This document shows positions 44,383 to 53,061 of a stretch of DNA of 64,000 nt, in pieces. Source of the stretch: Pannonibacter carbonis. Its GTDB lineage: Bacteria; Pseudomonadota; Alphaproteobacteria; Rhizobiales; Stappiaceae. The translations under genes and the position numbers were made by a program. Position 1 is the first letter of the stretch. Each line of letters begins with the position of its first letter. The stretch lies in NCBI RefSeq assembly GCF_003012935.1, contig NZ_PUDR01000002.1, positions 124,001 through 188,000 on the forward strand, read 5' to 3'. Below the pieces are notes generated by a model. It did no database searches. It saw only the letters and a list, made by a program, of their open reading frames with translations, and was not told the DNA's origin.

Positions 44383-45420
44383 TCAGGTCCTTGCAGGGGC
44401 TGGAACGGGGCCGGTGGACTGGCCGATGATCAGTTCGGCTTCCAGCAGGCGGGTCTGGGGTTCGCCGGAGGGATCCGTGATGAGCGAGAGCAGGATTTCC
44501 GCCGCCTGCCGCCCAGCCTCGCGCACGGAGGAGCGCGTGGCGGTGTAGATCGGCACGTCCTCGCCATTCTTCATGTAGCTGAGATCGTCATCGTGAATGA
44601 TGATCGAGACATCGCGGCCAATCCTGAGGCCCCGCTCCTCGACGGCGCGGCGCACGCCCATGCCCGAGATCATCGAGGCAACCAGGAAAGCCGTCGGCGG
44701 CTCGGGCAGCGCCAGCATGCTCGCGGCCATGGCGTGGCCCCGGCCTTCCGTCATCTCGGCACTCGACATCAGCTCTGGCGCCGGCATCAGGCCGCGTGCT
44801 TCCTGCGCCTCGGTAAAGCCAATGCGGCGGCGCATGGCGAAATCCATGAACTCGAGCCCGTTGACCAGCGCGATGCGGCGGTGGCCGAGATCCAGCAGGA
44901 AATCGGTGGCGCGGCGGAAGGCACGGCGGTTGTTCACGTCGAGCCAGGAGTAGGGCGTCTGGCTGCCGCTGGCCCGCCCATGCACAACGAAGGGCAGGCC
45001 GATCTCCGTGAGGAGGCGCACGCGCGGATCATCCATGCGCGGACCATGCACGATCACGCCGTCGACGGTTCCCCGCGCCTTCAGCTCGCGGTAGGCCGCC
45101 TCCTCGTCATTGTCGGGCACGACAGACAGGACCATGTCGTAGCCATTGCGGGAATAGGTTTCGCCCGCTCCTGCAATGAAGTCGGCAAAGACCGGGTTCA
45201 CCATCTCGTGCTTGTTGGCGATCGGGATCACATGGCCGATGGCCATGGCACGGCCGGTGGCAAGGCGCTGGGCGCGGGAGTTGGGGCGGTAGTTGAGCCG
45301 TTTGGCGGCAGCCATGACCCGTTCGCGCGTGGCCTCGTTCACCTCCGGATAGCCGTTGAGTGCCCGGCTGACGGTGGTGGGGGACAGGCCCAGCTGACGC
45401 GCGAATTCCTTGAGGTTCAT
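44383..45420 (-). CDS. aglR: LacI-family repressor of alpha-glucoside genes
   Basis: 345 aa from MNLKEFARQLGLSPTTVSRALNGYPEVNEATRERV, a classic LacI helix-turn-helix, followed by the sensor domain. Divergent from aglEFGAK as in Sinorhizobium meliloti, where AglR represses the operon. Candidate operators CAAAGCGCTTTG and CAAAGCGGTTTG lie in the 261-nt intergenic region. Co-transcribed with the downstream GH1 gene. Confidence 0.88.
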   Translation of the reverse strand: MNLKEFARQLGLSPTTVSRALNGYPEVNEATRERVMAAAKRLNYRPNSRAQRLATGRAMAIGHVIPIANKHEMVNPVFADFIAGAGETYSRNGYDMVLSVVPDNDEEAAYRELKARGTVDGVIVHGPRMDDPRVRLLTEIGLPFVVHGRASGSQTPYSWLDVNNRRAFRRATDFLLDLGHRRIALVNGLEFMDFAMRRRIGFTEAQEARGLMPAPELMSSAEMTEGRGHAMAASMLALPEPPTAFLVASMISGMGVRRAVEERGLRIGRDVSIIIHDDDLSYMKNGEDVPIYTATRSSVREAGRQAAEILLSLITDPSGEPQTRLLEAELIIGQSTGPVPAPART

Positions 45421-45434
45421 TGGGTCCGATTTTC

Positions 45435-45446
45435 CAAAGCGCTTTG
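45435..45446. promoter_or_regulatory. AglR operator candidate O1
   Basis: Perfect 12-bp palindrome CAAAGCGCTTTG, 15 nt upstream of the aglR ATG, with LacI-type CG centre. Likely autoregulatory. Confidence 0.75.
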
Positions 45447-45606
45447 AAGACTGCGCAACTTTAGCGGCGTCGCGCCGTTGCGTCAAAGGGTTGGGTCATC
45501 TGATCATGTTGCGTCGCACAAGAAACGAGACAGTATTGCTGGCCTTTTCGGATTCTTTTTTGGTCCCAATTGACTCTGCGTCGGCAATCGGCGAGTGTGC
45601 CGCATC

Positions 45607-45618
45607 CAAAGCGGTTTG
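45607..45618. promoter_or_regulatory. AglR operator candidate O2
   Basis: CAAAGCGGTTTG, differing from O1 at one position, 64 nt upstream of the aglE ATG. O1 and O2 are 172 bp apart, a spacing compatible with DNA looping. Confidence 0.7.
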
Positions 45619-45681
45619 AATTTGTCGCCGCGACGGACTGTGCACGCCGCGCTCGGCGTGCTCGCAACTGGGAGGTTAGCG

Positions 45682-47034
45682 ATGAAGAGCGTATTTCTGG
45701 CGGGTGCGGCTGCACTTGCCCTGATGGCCGGCCCCGCCGCAGCGCAGGAGCTGAAATTTGCGCCGGGTCAGGATGCCAAGTTCAACTGGGCAAGCTACGA
45801 GGCGCTGAAGTCTCAGGACCTCAAGGGTCAGGAGATTTCGATCCTTGGTCCCTGGCTTGGGCCGGACAAGGAGCTGATCGAGAGCGTCATCGCCTATTTC
45901 GAGGCCGCGACCGGCGCGAAGGTGAATTACTCCGGCTCCGACAGCTTCGAGCAGCAGATCGTCATCGACACCGAAGCCGGGTCTCCGCCCAACATTGCCG
46001 CTTTCCCGCAGCCGGGCCTGGTGCGCGATCTTGCCGCCAAGGGGCAGATTGCGCCGCTTGGTCAGGCAACGTCCGACTGGCTGCGCGACAACTACGCGGC
46101 CGGCCAGTCCTGGGTGGACCTGTCCACCTTCAAGGGCAAGGACGGCAAGGATGACCTCTACGGCCTCTTCTTCAAGGTCGATGTGAAGTCGCTCGTCTGG
46201 TACGTGCCGGAGAACTTCGAGGACGCGGGCTATGAAGTGCCCAAGACCATGGAAGAGTTGAAGGCGCTGACCGACAAGATCGTGGCTGATGGCGGCACGC
46301 CCTGGTGCATCGGTCTGGGCTCGGGCGCTGCCACCGGCTGGCCGGCCACGGACTGGGTCGAGGACATGATGCTGCGCACCCAGTCGCCTGCCGACTATGA
46401 CGCCTGGACCTCGAACGGCATGAAGTTCGATGATCCGAAGGTGGTGGCGGCCATCGAGGAGTTCGGCTACTTCGCCCGCAACGACAAGTATGTCGCGGGC
46501 GGTGCCGGTGCTGCTGCCTCGACCGACTTCCGCGATAGCCCGAAGGGTCTCTTCACGTCGCCGCCGCAGTGCTACATGCACCGCCAGGCCTCGTTCATTC
46601 CGGCCTTCTTCCCGGACGGGACCAAGGTTGGCGAGGATGTCGACTTCTTCTACTTCCCGGCCTATGCAGGCAAGGATCTCGGCCAGCCGGTGCTGGGGGC
46701 AGGCACGCTGTTCTCCATCACCAAGGACAGCCCGGCTGCCCGCGCGTTCATCGAGTTCCTGAAGAGCCCGATCGCGCATGAAGTCTGGATGGCGCAGAAG
46801 GGCTTCCTCACCCCCTACAAGGGCGTGAACACGGATGTCTATGGCGATCCGACCCTGAAGAAGATGGGTGACATCCTTCTGGGTGCCAGCACCTTCCGCT
46901 TCGACGGGTCCGACCTGATGCCGGGTGCCATCGGCGCCGGCGCCTTCTGGACCGGCATGGTCGACTACACCGGCGGCAAGGACGCGAAGGTGGTTGCCGG
47001 CGAGATCCAGAAGACCTGGGACGCCCTGAAGTAA
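45682..47034 (+). CDS. aglE: Alpha-glucoside ABC transporter periplasmic binding protein
   Basis: 450 aa from ATG 45682 (GGGAGG upstream); signal peptide through about residue 22 (LMAGPAAAQE). Family-1 sugar-binding protein for maltose, sucrose or trehalose-like alpha-glucosides; SFEQQIVIDTEAGSPPNIAAFPQPG and GLGSGAATGWPATDWVEDMML fit AglE. First gene of aglEFGAK; a long hairpin separates it from aglF. Confidence 0.9.
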   Translation: MKSVFLAGAAALALMAGPAAAQELKFAPGQDAKFNWASYEALKSQDLKGQEISILGPWLGPDKELIESVIAYFEAATGAKVNYSGSDSFEQQIVIDTEAGSPPNIAAFPQPGLVRDLAAKGQIAPLGQATSDWLRDNYAAGQSWVDLSTFKGKDGKDDLYGLFFKVDVKSLVWYVPENFEDAGYEVPKTMEELKALTDKIVADGGTPWCIGLGSGAATGWPATDWVEDMMLRTQSPADYDAWTSNGMKFDDPKVVAAIEEFGYFARNDKYVAGGAGAAASTDFRDSPKGLFTSPPQCYMHRQASFIPAFFPDGTKVGEDVDFFYFPAYAGKDLGQPVLGAGTLFSITKDSPAARAFIEFLKSPIAHEVWMAQKGFLTPYKGVNTDVYGDPTLKKMGDILLGASTFRFDGSDLMPGAIGAGAFWTGMVDYTGGKDAKVVAGEIQKTWDALK

Positions 47035-47144
47035 GGGCTGCGCGCCAGCGCTGACAGTCTGCAACTTGATCATTCCGGACCGGGCAAGGTTCGGTCCGGG
47101 ATGGCATTAAAGCGGCTTTTCTGCCCGTGCCGGAACACCTCCGG

Positions 47145-47247
47145 GTCATCCCCGCCTTGTGCGGGGATCCACCTTCTCTTGCCGGTGAACTGAGGGATTC
47201 GGGTCTGGTTCTCCGCTGCATGGATCCCCGCACAAGGCGGGGATGAC
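47145..47247 (+). repeat. Perfect 27-nt inverted repeat between aglE and aglF
   Basis: 47145-47171 is perfectly complementary to 47221-47247 (arm core CCCCGCCTTGTGCGGGGATCC), with a 49-nt loop. Each arm can also fold by itself (CCCCGC-CTTGT-GCGGGG). The 311-nt gap otherwise holds only a smaller CATTCCGGACC/GGTCCGGGATG pair near 47074. In mRNA it would give a stable structure after the aglE coding region. Confidence 0.85.
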
Positions 47248-47345
47248 CGGGGAGGGGCGTGCACCGGAAAGACAGGCCCTTTCGCCAGTTGACGGCTGGA
47301 AAAACAAGTAACTGCGCGGAAAAGTGCAAGGCCCCGGGAGGACGC

Positions 47346-48341
47346 ATGTTCGAGCAACTGATGATGGCGGGTTCGACCATCGTGGTCGGCGTGTTCGGCT
47401 GCGTGGCCTATTTCTTCGCCTCGAACCTCATTCTGGATCGGCTGTTGCCGGCCAGGGGGCCGAATGCCGGGGCGAACATCAACCGTGCCAATGCGGTCCG
47501 GCCCTGGCTGTTCCTGGCGCCGGCGGTGATCCTGCTCGGGCTCTATCTGGTCTATCCGGTGTTCGTCTCGATCTGGCTGTCGTTGCATGACAGCGGCGGT
47601 GACAGATTTGTCGGCCTTGCCAACTATTCCTGGCTGTTCCAGGACGGCAAATTCCGCGAGTCCATGCGCAACAACCTGTTGTGGCTGCTCGTGGTACCGG
47701 CTGCCTCGACATTCTTCGGGCTGATCGCGGCGGCGCTGACTGACCGTATCCGCTGGGGCAATTTCGCCAAGTCGCTGATCTTCATGCCGATGGCGATCTC
47801 CTTCATCGGGGCCTCGGTGATCTGGAAATTCATTTATGACTTCCGCGGTGAAGGTCAGGCGCAGATCGGACTGCTCAACGCTATCGTGGAGACGCTCGGC
47901 GGCACGCCGCAGACGTGGCTGACGCTCGACATTGCCAACAACTTCTTCCTGATGATGGTGCTGATCTGGATCCAGACCGGCTTTGCCATGGTGATCCTGT
48001 CGGCGGCCCTGCGCGGCATTCCGGAAGAGACAATCGAGGCCGCCATCCTCGACGGCGCCTCGCCGTTGCAGATCTTCCTCAAGATCAAGGTGCCGCAGAT
48101 CTGGGGCACCATCGCCGTGGTCTGGACGACGATCACCATTCTTGTGCTGAAGGTGTTCGACATCGTGCTGGCCATGACCAACGGCCAGTGGGGCACGCAG
48201 GTTCTGGCCAATCTCATGTTCGACTGGATGTTCCGTGGCAATGACTCCGGCCGCGCCTCGACGGTGGCGCTGGTGATCATGCTGCTGGTGACACCGATCA
48301 TGATCTGGAACATCCGCAACGCCCGCAAGGAGATGCGCTGA
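47346..48341 (+). CDS. aglF: Alpha-glucoside ABC transporter permease
   Basis: 331 aa from ATG 47346 (GGGAGGACGC upstream). An extra N-terminal helix (about 8-30) precedes the MalF-like six-helix permease domain; EAA loop ETIEAAILDGASPLQIFLKIKVP. Its stop overlaps the aglG ATG by one base. Membrane channel of the importer. Confidence 0.9.
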   Translation: MFEQLMMAGSTIVVGVFGCVAYFFASNLILDRLLPARGPNAGANINRANAVRPWLFLAPAVILLGLYLVYPVFVSIWLSLHDSGGDRFVGLANYSWLFQDGKFRESMRNNLLWLLVVPAASTFFGLIAAALTDRIRWGNFAKSLIFMPMAISFIGASVIWKFIYDFRGEGQAQIGLLNAIVETLGGTPQTWLTLDIANNFFLMMVLIWIQTGFAMVILSAALRGIPEETIEAAILDGASPLQIFLKIKVPQIWGTIAVVWTTITILVLKVFDIVLAMTNGQWGTQVLANLMFDWMFRGNDSGRASTVALVIMLLVTPIMIWNIRNARKEMR

Positions 48342-49468
48342 TGGACAATATCGCGGGCACCCGGTCCAGGCTGGTCTGGGCGGTCAACCTGTCGGTGGTG
48401 GCGCTGGTGGTCTTGTGGACCATCCCGACATTCGGACTGCTGGTCTCCTCGGTGCGCAACGCGGACCAGATCGCCTCGTCAGGCTGGTGGCAGGCGCTGT
48501 TCCCGGCAACGCAGAACCTGATCGTGCGTGCCGCACCCGCCGAGAGCCAGAGCGAGGAAGCGGGCAAGTTCGTGCTGGCCGGCAATGCGCTGGAGGGAAG
48601 CTCCGGCACCGTTTCGGCTTTCGGCGCCAGCTCGCGTGAACCCACGGCCTTTGCGCCCGGCGACGTTGCCGACTTTGGCAGCGGCCAGACCTTGAGCGTT
48701 GCGGCGGACGGCAGCTACCGCATCGAAAGCCCGACCCGGTTCGAAGGGCGCAGTCCGCGCATCTTTGTGACGGCCCGCATGCCACCGTCCTTCACCAGCA
48801 GCAACTACGCCAAGGTGATTGGTGCCGAAGGGCTGGGCCGGGCTTTCCTCAACACCATGACCGTGACGATCCCGGCCACGGTCATCCCGATCCTGATTGC
48901 CGCCTTCGCCGCCTATGCGCTGGCCTGGATGGAGTTTCCCGGCCGCGCGCTGCTGATCGCGGCCGTCGTGGGCCTGCTGGTGGTGCCGCTGCAGATGGCG
49001 CTGATCCCGCTCCTGAAGCTGCACAACGCCATCGGCATCGGCAAGGACTACCTCGGCATCTGGCTGGCCCATACCGGCTTCGGCCTGCCGATGGCGATCT
49101 ACCTCCTGCGCAACTACATGGTTGGCCTGCCGCGGGAGATCATTGAAAGCGCGAGAGTCGACGGGGCGACGGATTTCCAGATTTTCCTGAAGATCATTCT
49201 GCCGCTCAGCTTCCCTGCCCTTGCCTCTTTCGCAATCTTCCAGTTCCTCTGGACCTGGAACGACCTCCTCGTCGCCACCGTGTTCCTCGGCAACACCGAG
49301 AGCCAGCTGGTAATGACCGGCGTCCTGCGTGAGCTGCTCGGCTCCAAGGGCGGCGAGTGGGAAATCCTGGCGGCTTCGGCGTTCCTGTCGATCCTGGTGC
49401 CGCTGATCGTCTTCTTTGCCATGCAAAAGTATCTGGTGCGCGGCCTTCTGGCCGGCTCTGTCAAGTAA
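48341..49468 (+). CDS. aglG: Alpha-glucoside ABC transporter permease
   Basis: 375 aa, MalG-like with EAA loop EIIESARVDGATDFQIFLKIILP. Longer than standard MalG (about 280-300) because of an insert of about 100 residues between helix 1 and helix 2 (roughly 45-150), predicted periplasmic, rich in Ser/Ala/Glu. AglG proteins of rhizobia are similarly long. Pairs with AglF. Confidence 0.9.
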   Translation: MDNIAGTRSRLVWAVNLSVVALVVLWTIPTFGLLVSSVRNADQIASSGWWQALFPATQNLIVRAAPAESQSEEAGKFVLAGNALEGSSGTVSAFGASSREPTAFAPGDVADFGSGQTLSVAADGSYRIESPTRFEGRSPRIFVTARMPPSFTSSNYAKVIGAEGLGRAFLNTMTVTIPATVIPILIAAFAAYALAWMEFPGRALLIAAVVGLLVVPLQMALIPLLKLHNAIGIGKDYLGIWLAHTGFGLPMAIYLLRNYMVGLPREIIESARVDGATDFQIFLKIILPLSFPALASFAIFQFLWTWNDLLVATVFLGNTESQLVMTGVLRELLGSKGGEWEILAASAFLSILVPLIVFFAMQKYLVRGLLAGSVK

Positions 49469-49485
49469 GCTGCGAGACTGTTTTC

Positions 49486-51108
49486 ATGACGTATCTGACC
49501 AAGGACAAGGACTGGTGGCGTGGCGCGGTGATCTATCAGATCTATCCGCGCAGTTATCAGGACCTCAACGACGACGGGATTGGCGATCTGGCCGGCATTG
49601 TCTCGCGCCTGCCGCATATCGCCAGCCTCGGGGTGGACGGCATCTGGATCAGCCCGTTCTTCACCTCGCCGATGAAGGACTTCGGCTATGACGTGTCGGA
49701 CTATTGCGATGTCGATCCGATGTTCGGCACGCTGGCCGATTTCGACCGGCTGATCGAGACCGCGCATGCGCATGGCCTCAAGGTCATGATCGACCTGGTG
49801 CTGTCGCACACGTCGGACAAGCACGCCTGGTTCGAGGAAAGCCGCCAGAGCCGCGACAACCCGAAGGCCGACTGGTATGTCTGGGCCGATCCGAAGCCGG
49901 ATGGCACCGTGCCGACCAACTGGCTGTCGGTGTTTGGCGGTTCCTCCTGGCACTGGGACGGGCGGCGCGAGCAGTATTACCTGCATAACTTCCTCGTCTC
50001 GCAGCCGGACCTCAACTTCCACAATCCGGCGGTGCAGGACGCGCTGCTCGACGTGGCCGGCTTCTGGCTGAAGCGCGGCGTCGACGGGTTCCGCCTCGAC
50101 ACCATCAACTTCTATTTCCACGACAAGGAACTTCGGGACAATCCGCCGCTGCCGAAGGACCAGCGCAACACGCTGACGGCACCAGCTGTGAACCCCTACA
50201 ATCACCAGCTCCATCTCTACGACAAGAACCAGCCGGAGAACCTGGGCTTCCTGCGCCGCCTGCGCGCGGTGATGGAGCCTTACAGCGCGGCGGCCGTCGG
50301 CGAGGTCGGCGACAGCCAGCGCGGGCTGGAGATCCTGGGCGAATACACCCGCGGCAATGATCTCATGCAGATGAGCTATGCCTTCGAGTTCCTGGCGGGA
50401 GCCGGATTGACGGCGCCTTATGTGGCGAACGTGTTCGAGCATTTCGACCGGGTCGCCTCGGAAGGCTGGGCCTGCTGGGCCTTCTCCAACCATGACGTGG
50501 TGCGCCACATCAGCCGCTGGAACCTGACGCCGGCGGCGGCGCGCACCTATATCACCCTGCTGATGTGCCTGCGCGGCTCGGCCTGCATCTATCAGGGCGA
50601 GGAGCTGGGCCTGCCGGAGGCTGACGTTGCCTTCGAGGACCTGCAGGATCCCTATGGCATCGAGTTCTGGCCGAAGTTCAAGGGCCGCGATGGATGCCGG
50701 ACGCCGATGGTCTGGCGCACGGACAATGGCTATGGCGGTTTCTCCAACACCAAGCCCTGGCTGCCGGTTCCGGCCGAGCACCTGCCGCTGGCGGCAGAAA
50801 CACAGGAACAGGACGCTGGCGCGCTGGTGCATCACTATCGCCGTGCCATCGGCCTGCGGCAGGCACAAGTGGCGCTGAAGAAGGGAAGCCAGTCGGCAAT
50901 GCGGGCCGAGGGCAATGTGCTCGTGTTCGAGCGCGAGGGCGGCGGCGAGACGCTGACCTGCGTCTTCAACCTGTCGGATACACCGGCGGATGTGACGCTG
51001 CCGGCGGGCCCGCGCGAGACCCTGGGTGAGGACATCGGCAGCATCGCGCCGCGTGATGGCGTCGTGCAGCTCGGCCCCTGGGGCGTGTCGATCACCCGCA
51101 AGGCCTGA
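49486..51108 (+). CDS. aglA: Alpha-glucosidase, glycoside hydrolase family 13
   Basis: 540 aa. GH13 regions: AVIYQIYPRSYQDLNDDGIGDL, DLVLSHTSDKHAWF, GFRLDTINFYFHD (nucleophile Asp), VGEVGDSQ (acid/base Glu), and FSNHDVVRH. Hydrolyses the imported alpha-glucosides in the cytoplasm. Starts 17 nt after aglG, 36 nt before aglK. Confidence 0.92.
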   Translation: MTYLTKDKDWWRGAVIYQIYPRSYQDLNDDGIGDLAGIVSRLPHIASLGVDGIWISPFFTSPMKDFGYDVSDYCDVDPMFGTLADFDRLIETAHAHGLKVMIDLVLSHTSDKHAWFEESRQSRDNPKADWYVWADPKPDGTVPTNWLSVFGGSSWHWDGRREQYYLHNFLVSQPDLNFHNPAVQDALLDVAGFWLKRGVDGFRLDTINFYFHDKELRDNPPLPKDQRNTLTAPAVNPYNHQLHLYDKNQPENLGFLRRLRAVMEPYSAAAVGEVGDSQRGLEILGEYTRGNDLMQMSYAFEFLAGAGLTAPYVANVFEHFDRVASEGWACWAFSNHDVVRHISRWNLTPAAARTYITLLMCLRGSACIYQGEELGLPEADVAFEDLQDPYGIEFWPKFKGRDGCRTPMVWRTDNGYGGFSNTKPWLPVPAEHLPLAAETQEQDAGALVHHYRRAIGLRQAQVALKKGSQSAMRAEGNVLVFEREGGGETLTCVFNLSDTPADVTLPAGPRETLGEDIGSIAPRDGVVQLGPWGVSITRKA

Positions 51109-51144
51109 CAAGACCCGAAAGCAAGGGCGTAGGGAGGAACCACC

Positions 51145-52230
51145 ATGGCCGATCTGAAGCTGACGGATGTCGCCAAGGCCTATGGCGACATCAAGGTGCT
51201 CGGCAACATCAACCTGGATATCAAGCAGGGCGAGCTGATCGTCTTTGTCGGGCCGTCGGGCTGCGGCAAGTCCACGCTCTTGCGCATGATCGCGGGGCTG
51301 GAGCGGATCAGCGGCGGCCGGCTGGAAATCGACGGCATGCTGATGAACGACGTGCCGCCGGCCCAGCGCGGCATCGCCATGGTGTTCCAGTCCTACGCCC
51401 TCTATCCGCACATGACCGTGCGCGAGAACATGGCCTTCGCCCTGAAGATCGCCGGCAAGAGCAAGGCCGAGATCGACGCGGCCGTCACCAAGGCGGCCGG
51501 GATCCTGCAGTTGACGCCCTATCTTGACCGGCTGCCCAAGGCGCTGTCCGGTGGCCAGCGCCAGCGCGTGGCCATCGGCCGGGCGATCGTGCGCGACCCG
51601 AAGGTCTATCTGTTCGACGAGCCGCTTTCCAACCTCGACGCGGCGCTACGTGTGGCGACCCGCATCGAGATTGCCCAGCTCAAGGAGCAGATGCCGCAGT
51701 CGACGATGATCTACGTTACCCACGACCAGGTGGAGGCCATGACGCTCGCCAGCCGCATCGTCGTGCTGGCCGGCGGCGGCATCAGTCAGGTGGGCACGCC
51801 GATGGACCTGTATCTGAAGCCCGAGAACGAGTTCGTGGCGCAGTTCATCGGCTCTCCTGCTATGAACCTGTTGCCGGGCGAGATCGTGGCGACGGGCACG
51901 GAAACCCATGTGCGGCTGGACAACGGCGGCATGGCCCGGGTGGCCATCGCCACGACGGCGGCGGACATGGGCCTGAAGGTCAATCTCGGTGTGCGGCCGG
52001 AAGATCTGACGGTCAGCGCTGAGCCCTCGATCTACACTGGTGAGGTGGAGATCACCGAGGCGCTGGGCGAGGTGACGCTGCTCTATTTCCGCAAGGACGC
52101 GGCCGGCCGGCAGATGGTCGCCAAGCTTCCCGGCATTCACGGCGACCTGAAGCACCGCAGCGTGCACCTGACCGCCGCCCCCGACAAGCTGCACCTGTTC
52201 CACGGCGGAAAGTCGCTGCTGTACCGGTGA
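51145..52230 (+). CDS. aglK: Alpha-glucoside ABC transporter ATPase
   Basis: 361 aa, MalK/UgpC type. Walker A GPSGCGKST (about 37-45), signature LSGGQRQRVAIGRAI, Walker B VYLFDEPLSNLDAAL, H-loop YVTHDQVEAMTLA, then the TOBE/OB C-terminal domain (GVRPEDLTVSAEPS). Last gene of the operon. Energises AglFG. Confidence 0.92.
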   Translation: MADLKLTDVAKAYGDIKVLGNINLDIKQGELIVFVGPSGCGKSTLLRMIAGLERISGGRLEIDGMLMNDVPPAQRGIAMVFQSYALYPHMTVRENMAFALKIAGKSKAEIDAAVTKAAGILQLTPYLDRLPKALSGGQRQRVAIGRAIVRDPKVYLFDEPLSNLDAALRVATRIEIAQLKEQMPQSTMIYVTHDQVEAMTLASRIVVLAGGGISQVGTPMDLYLKPENEFVAQFIGSPAMNLLPGEIVATGTETHVRLDNGGMARVAIATTAADMGLKVNLGVRPEDLTVSAEPSIYTGEVEITEALGEVTLLYFRKDAAGRQMVAKLPGIHGDLKHRSVHLTAAPDKLHLFHGGKSLLYR

Positions 52231-52267
52231 GGGGAGGGGCTGACAGTTCCATTGAGGGATTAGAAGC

Positions 52268-52464
52268 CTCTCCGCTCCCCTCCCCCTCGTGGGGAGGGGT
52301 TAGGGGTGGGGGGCTCTGATGCAGTCCCGATCGAAGCGATTGATTTGCAACTCCGGCGGCAAGTCTAAAGGACAAGACTTCGTGGTTACGGGCACTGTGC
52401 CTCAACGATAGGCTGTTCCCCCCACCCCCAACCCCTCCCCACAAGGGGGAGGGGGACGAGAGGC
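52268..52464. repeat. Composite palindromic element after aglK
   Basis: Left arm CTCCCCTCCCCCTCGTGGGG... (52268-52313) and inverted right arm (52417-52464) ending CCTCCCCACAAGGGGGAGG, about 100 nt apart. Fills the convergent gap between aglK and the Lrp gene; third copy of this element type. Confidence 0.75.
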
Positions 52465-52490
52465 CGTAAAGCGGGCGGGACTGCATAGAA

Positions 52491-52922
52491 CTAGCCCCGC
52501 ATCTCGTCGCGCAGGACGATGGCGGTGGTGAGGTCGGCGATGTGGGGAAGAGAGGCGATGGTGTCGCGCAGGCGATTGAGCGCCTCGGTGTCCGCGACGC
52601 TGACCGAGACGATCAGGTCCGTGTCGCCCGTGAGCGAGGCGCAGGCGGTGACGCCGGGCAGGCGGATGATGCGGGAAACCGTGTCGCGGGCGGGTGTCTT
52701 GGTGAGGCGGACGAGAAGATGCGCCTGCAGGGCGGCGCCCATCGCCTCGGGGGCGATGTCGGCGTGATAGCCGCGGATGATCCCGGCCTTTTCCATCCGG
52801 TCGATGCGCTCGCGCACGGAGGAGCGGGCAAGGCCAACTTCGGCAGCCAGCGTCTTGAGCGGCAGCCGCGCATCGGCCTTCAGAAGCTCGATGATCCGCC
52901 GGTTGATCTCGTCCAGATGCAT
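52491..52922 (-). CDS. Lrp/AsnC-family transcriptional regulator
   Basis: 143 aa from MHLDEINRRIIELLKADARLPLKTLAAEVGLARSSVRERIDRME (AsnC helix-turn-helix), with AGGACATG start context; C-terminal RAM/AsnC ligand domain (VSVADTEALNRLRDTIASLPHI). Divergent from the 1013-aa fusion gene by 139 nt, so it probably senses an amino acid that is the substrate of that enzyme. Confidence 0.9.
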   Translation of the reverse strand: MHLDEINRRIIELLKADARLPLKTLAAEVGLARSSVRERIDRMEKAGIIRGYHADIAPEAMGAALQAHLLVRLTKTPARDTVSRIIRLPGVTACASLTGDTDLIVSVSVADTEALNRLRDTIASLPHIADLTTAIVLRDEMRG

Positions 52923-53061
52923 GTCCTGCCCCTCGCGCCTTGCCCCCATTGCCTGAGTGCCGGCCCGACATAGCAAAGCGGCGGCCTCGCCGCCACTTTG
53001 ACGGCTGCCATGACCTGCATTCTCATGTCAGTTCTGATGGGAACGCTGACGGGAGAGACCG

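Noticed and set aside
49114-51411. 765-aa minus-strand frame opposite aglA
   Set aside because: Antisense to the GH13 gene and the neighbouring agl genes, no recognisable domain.
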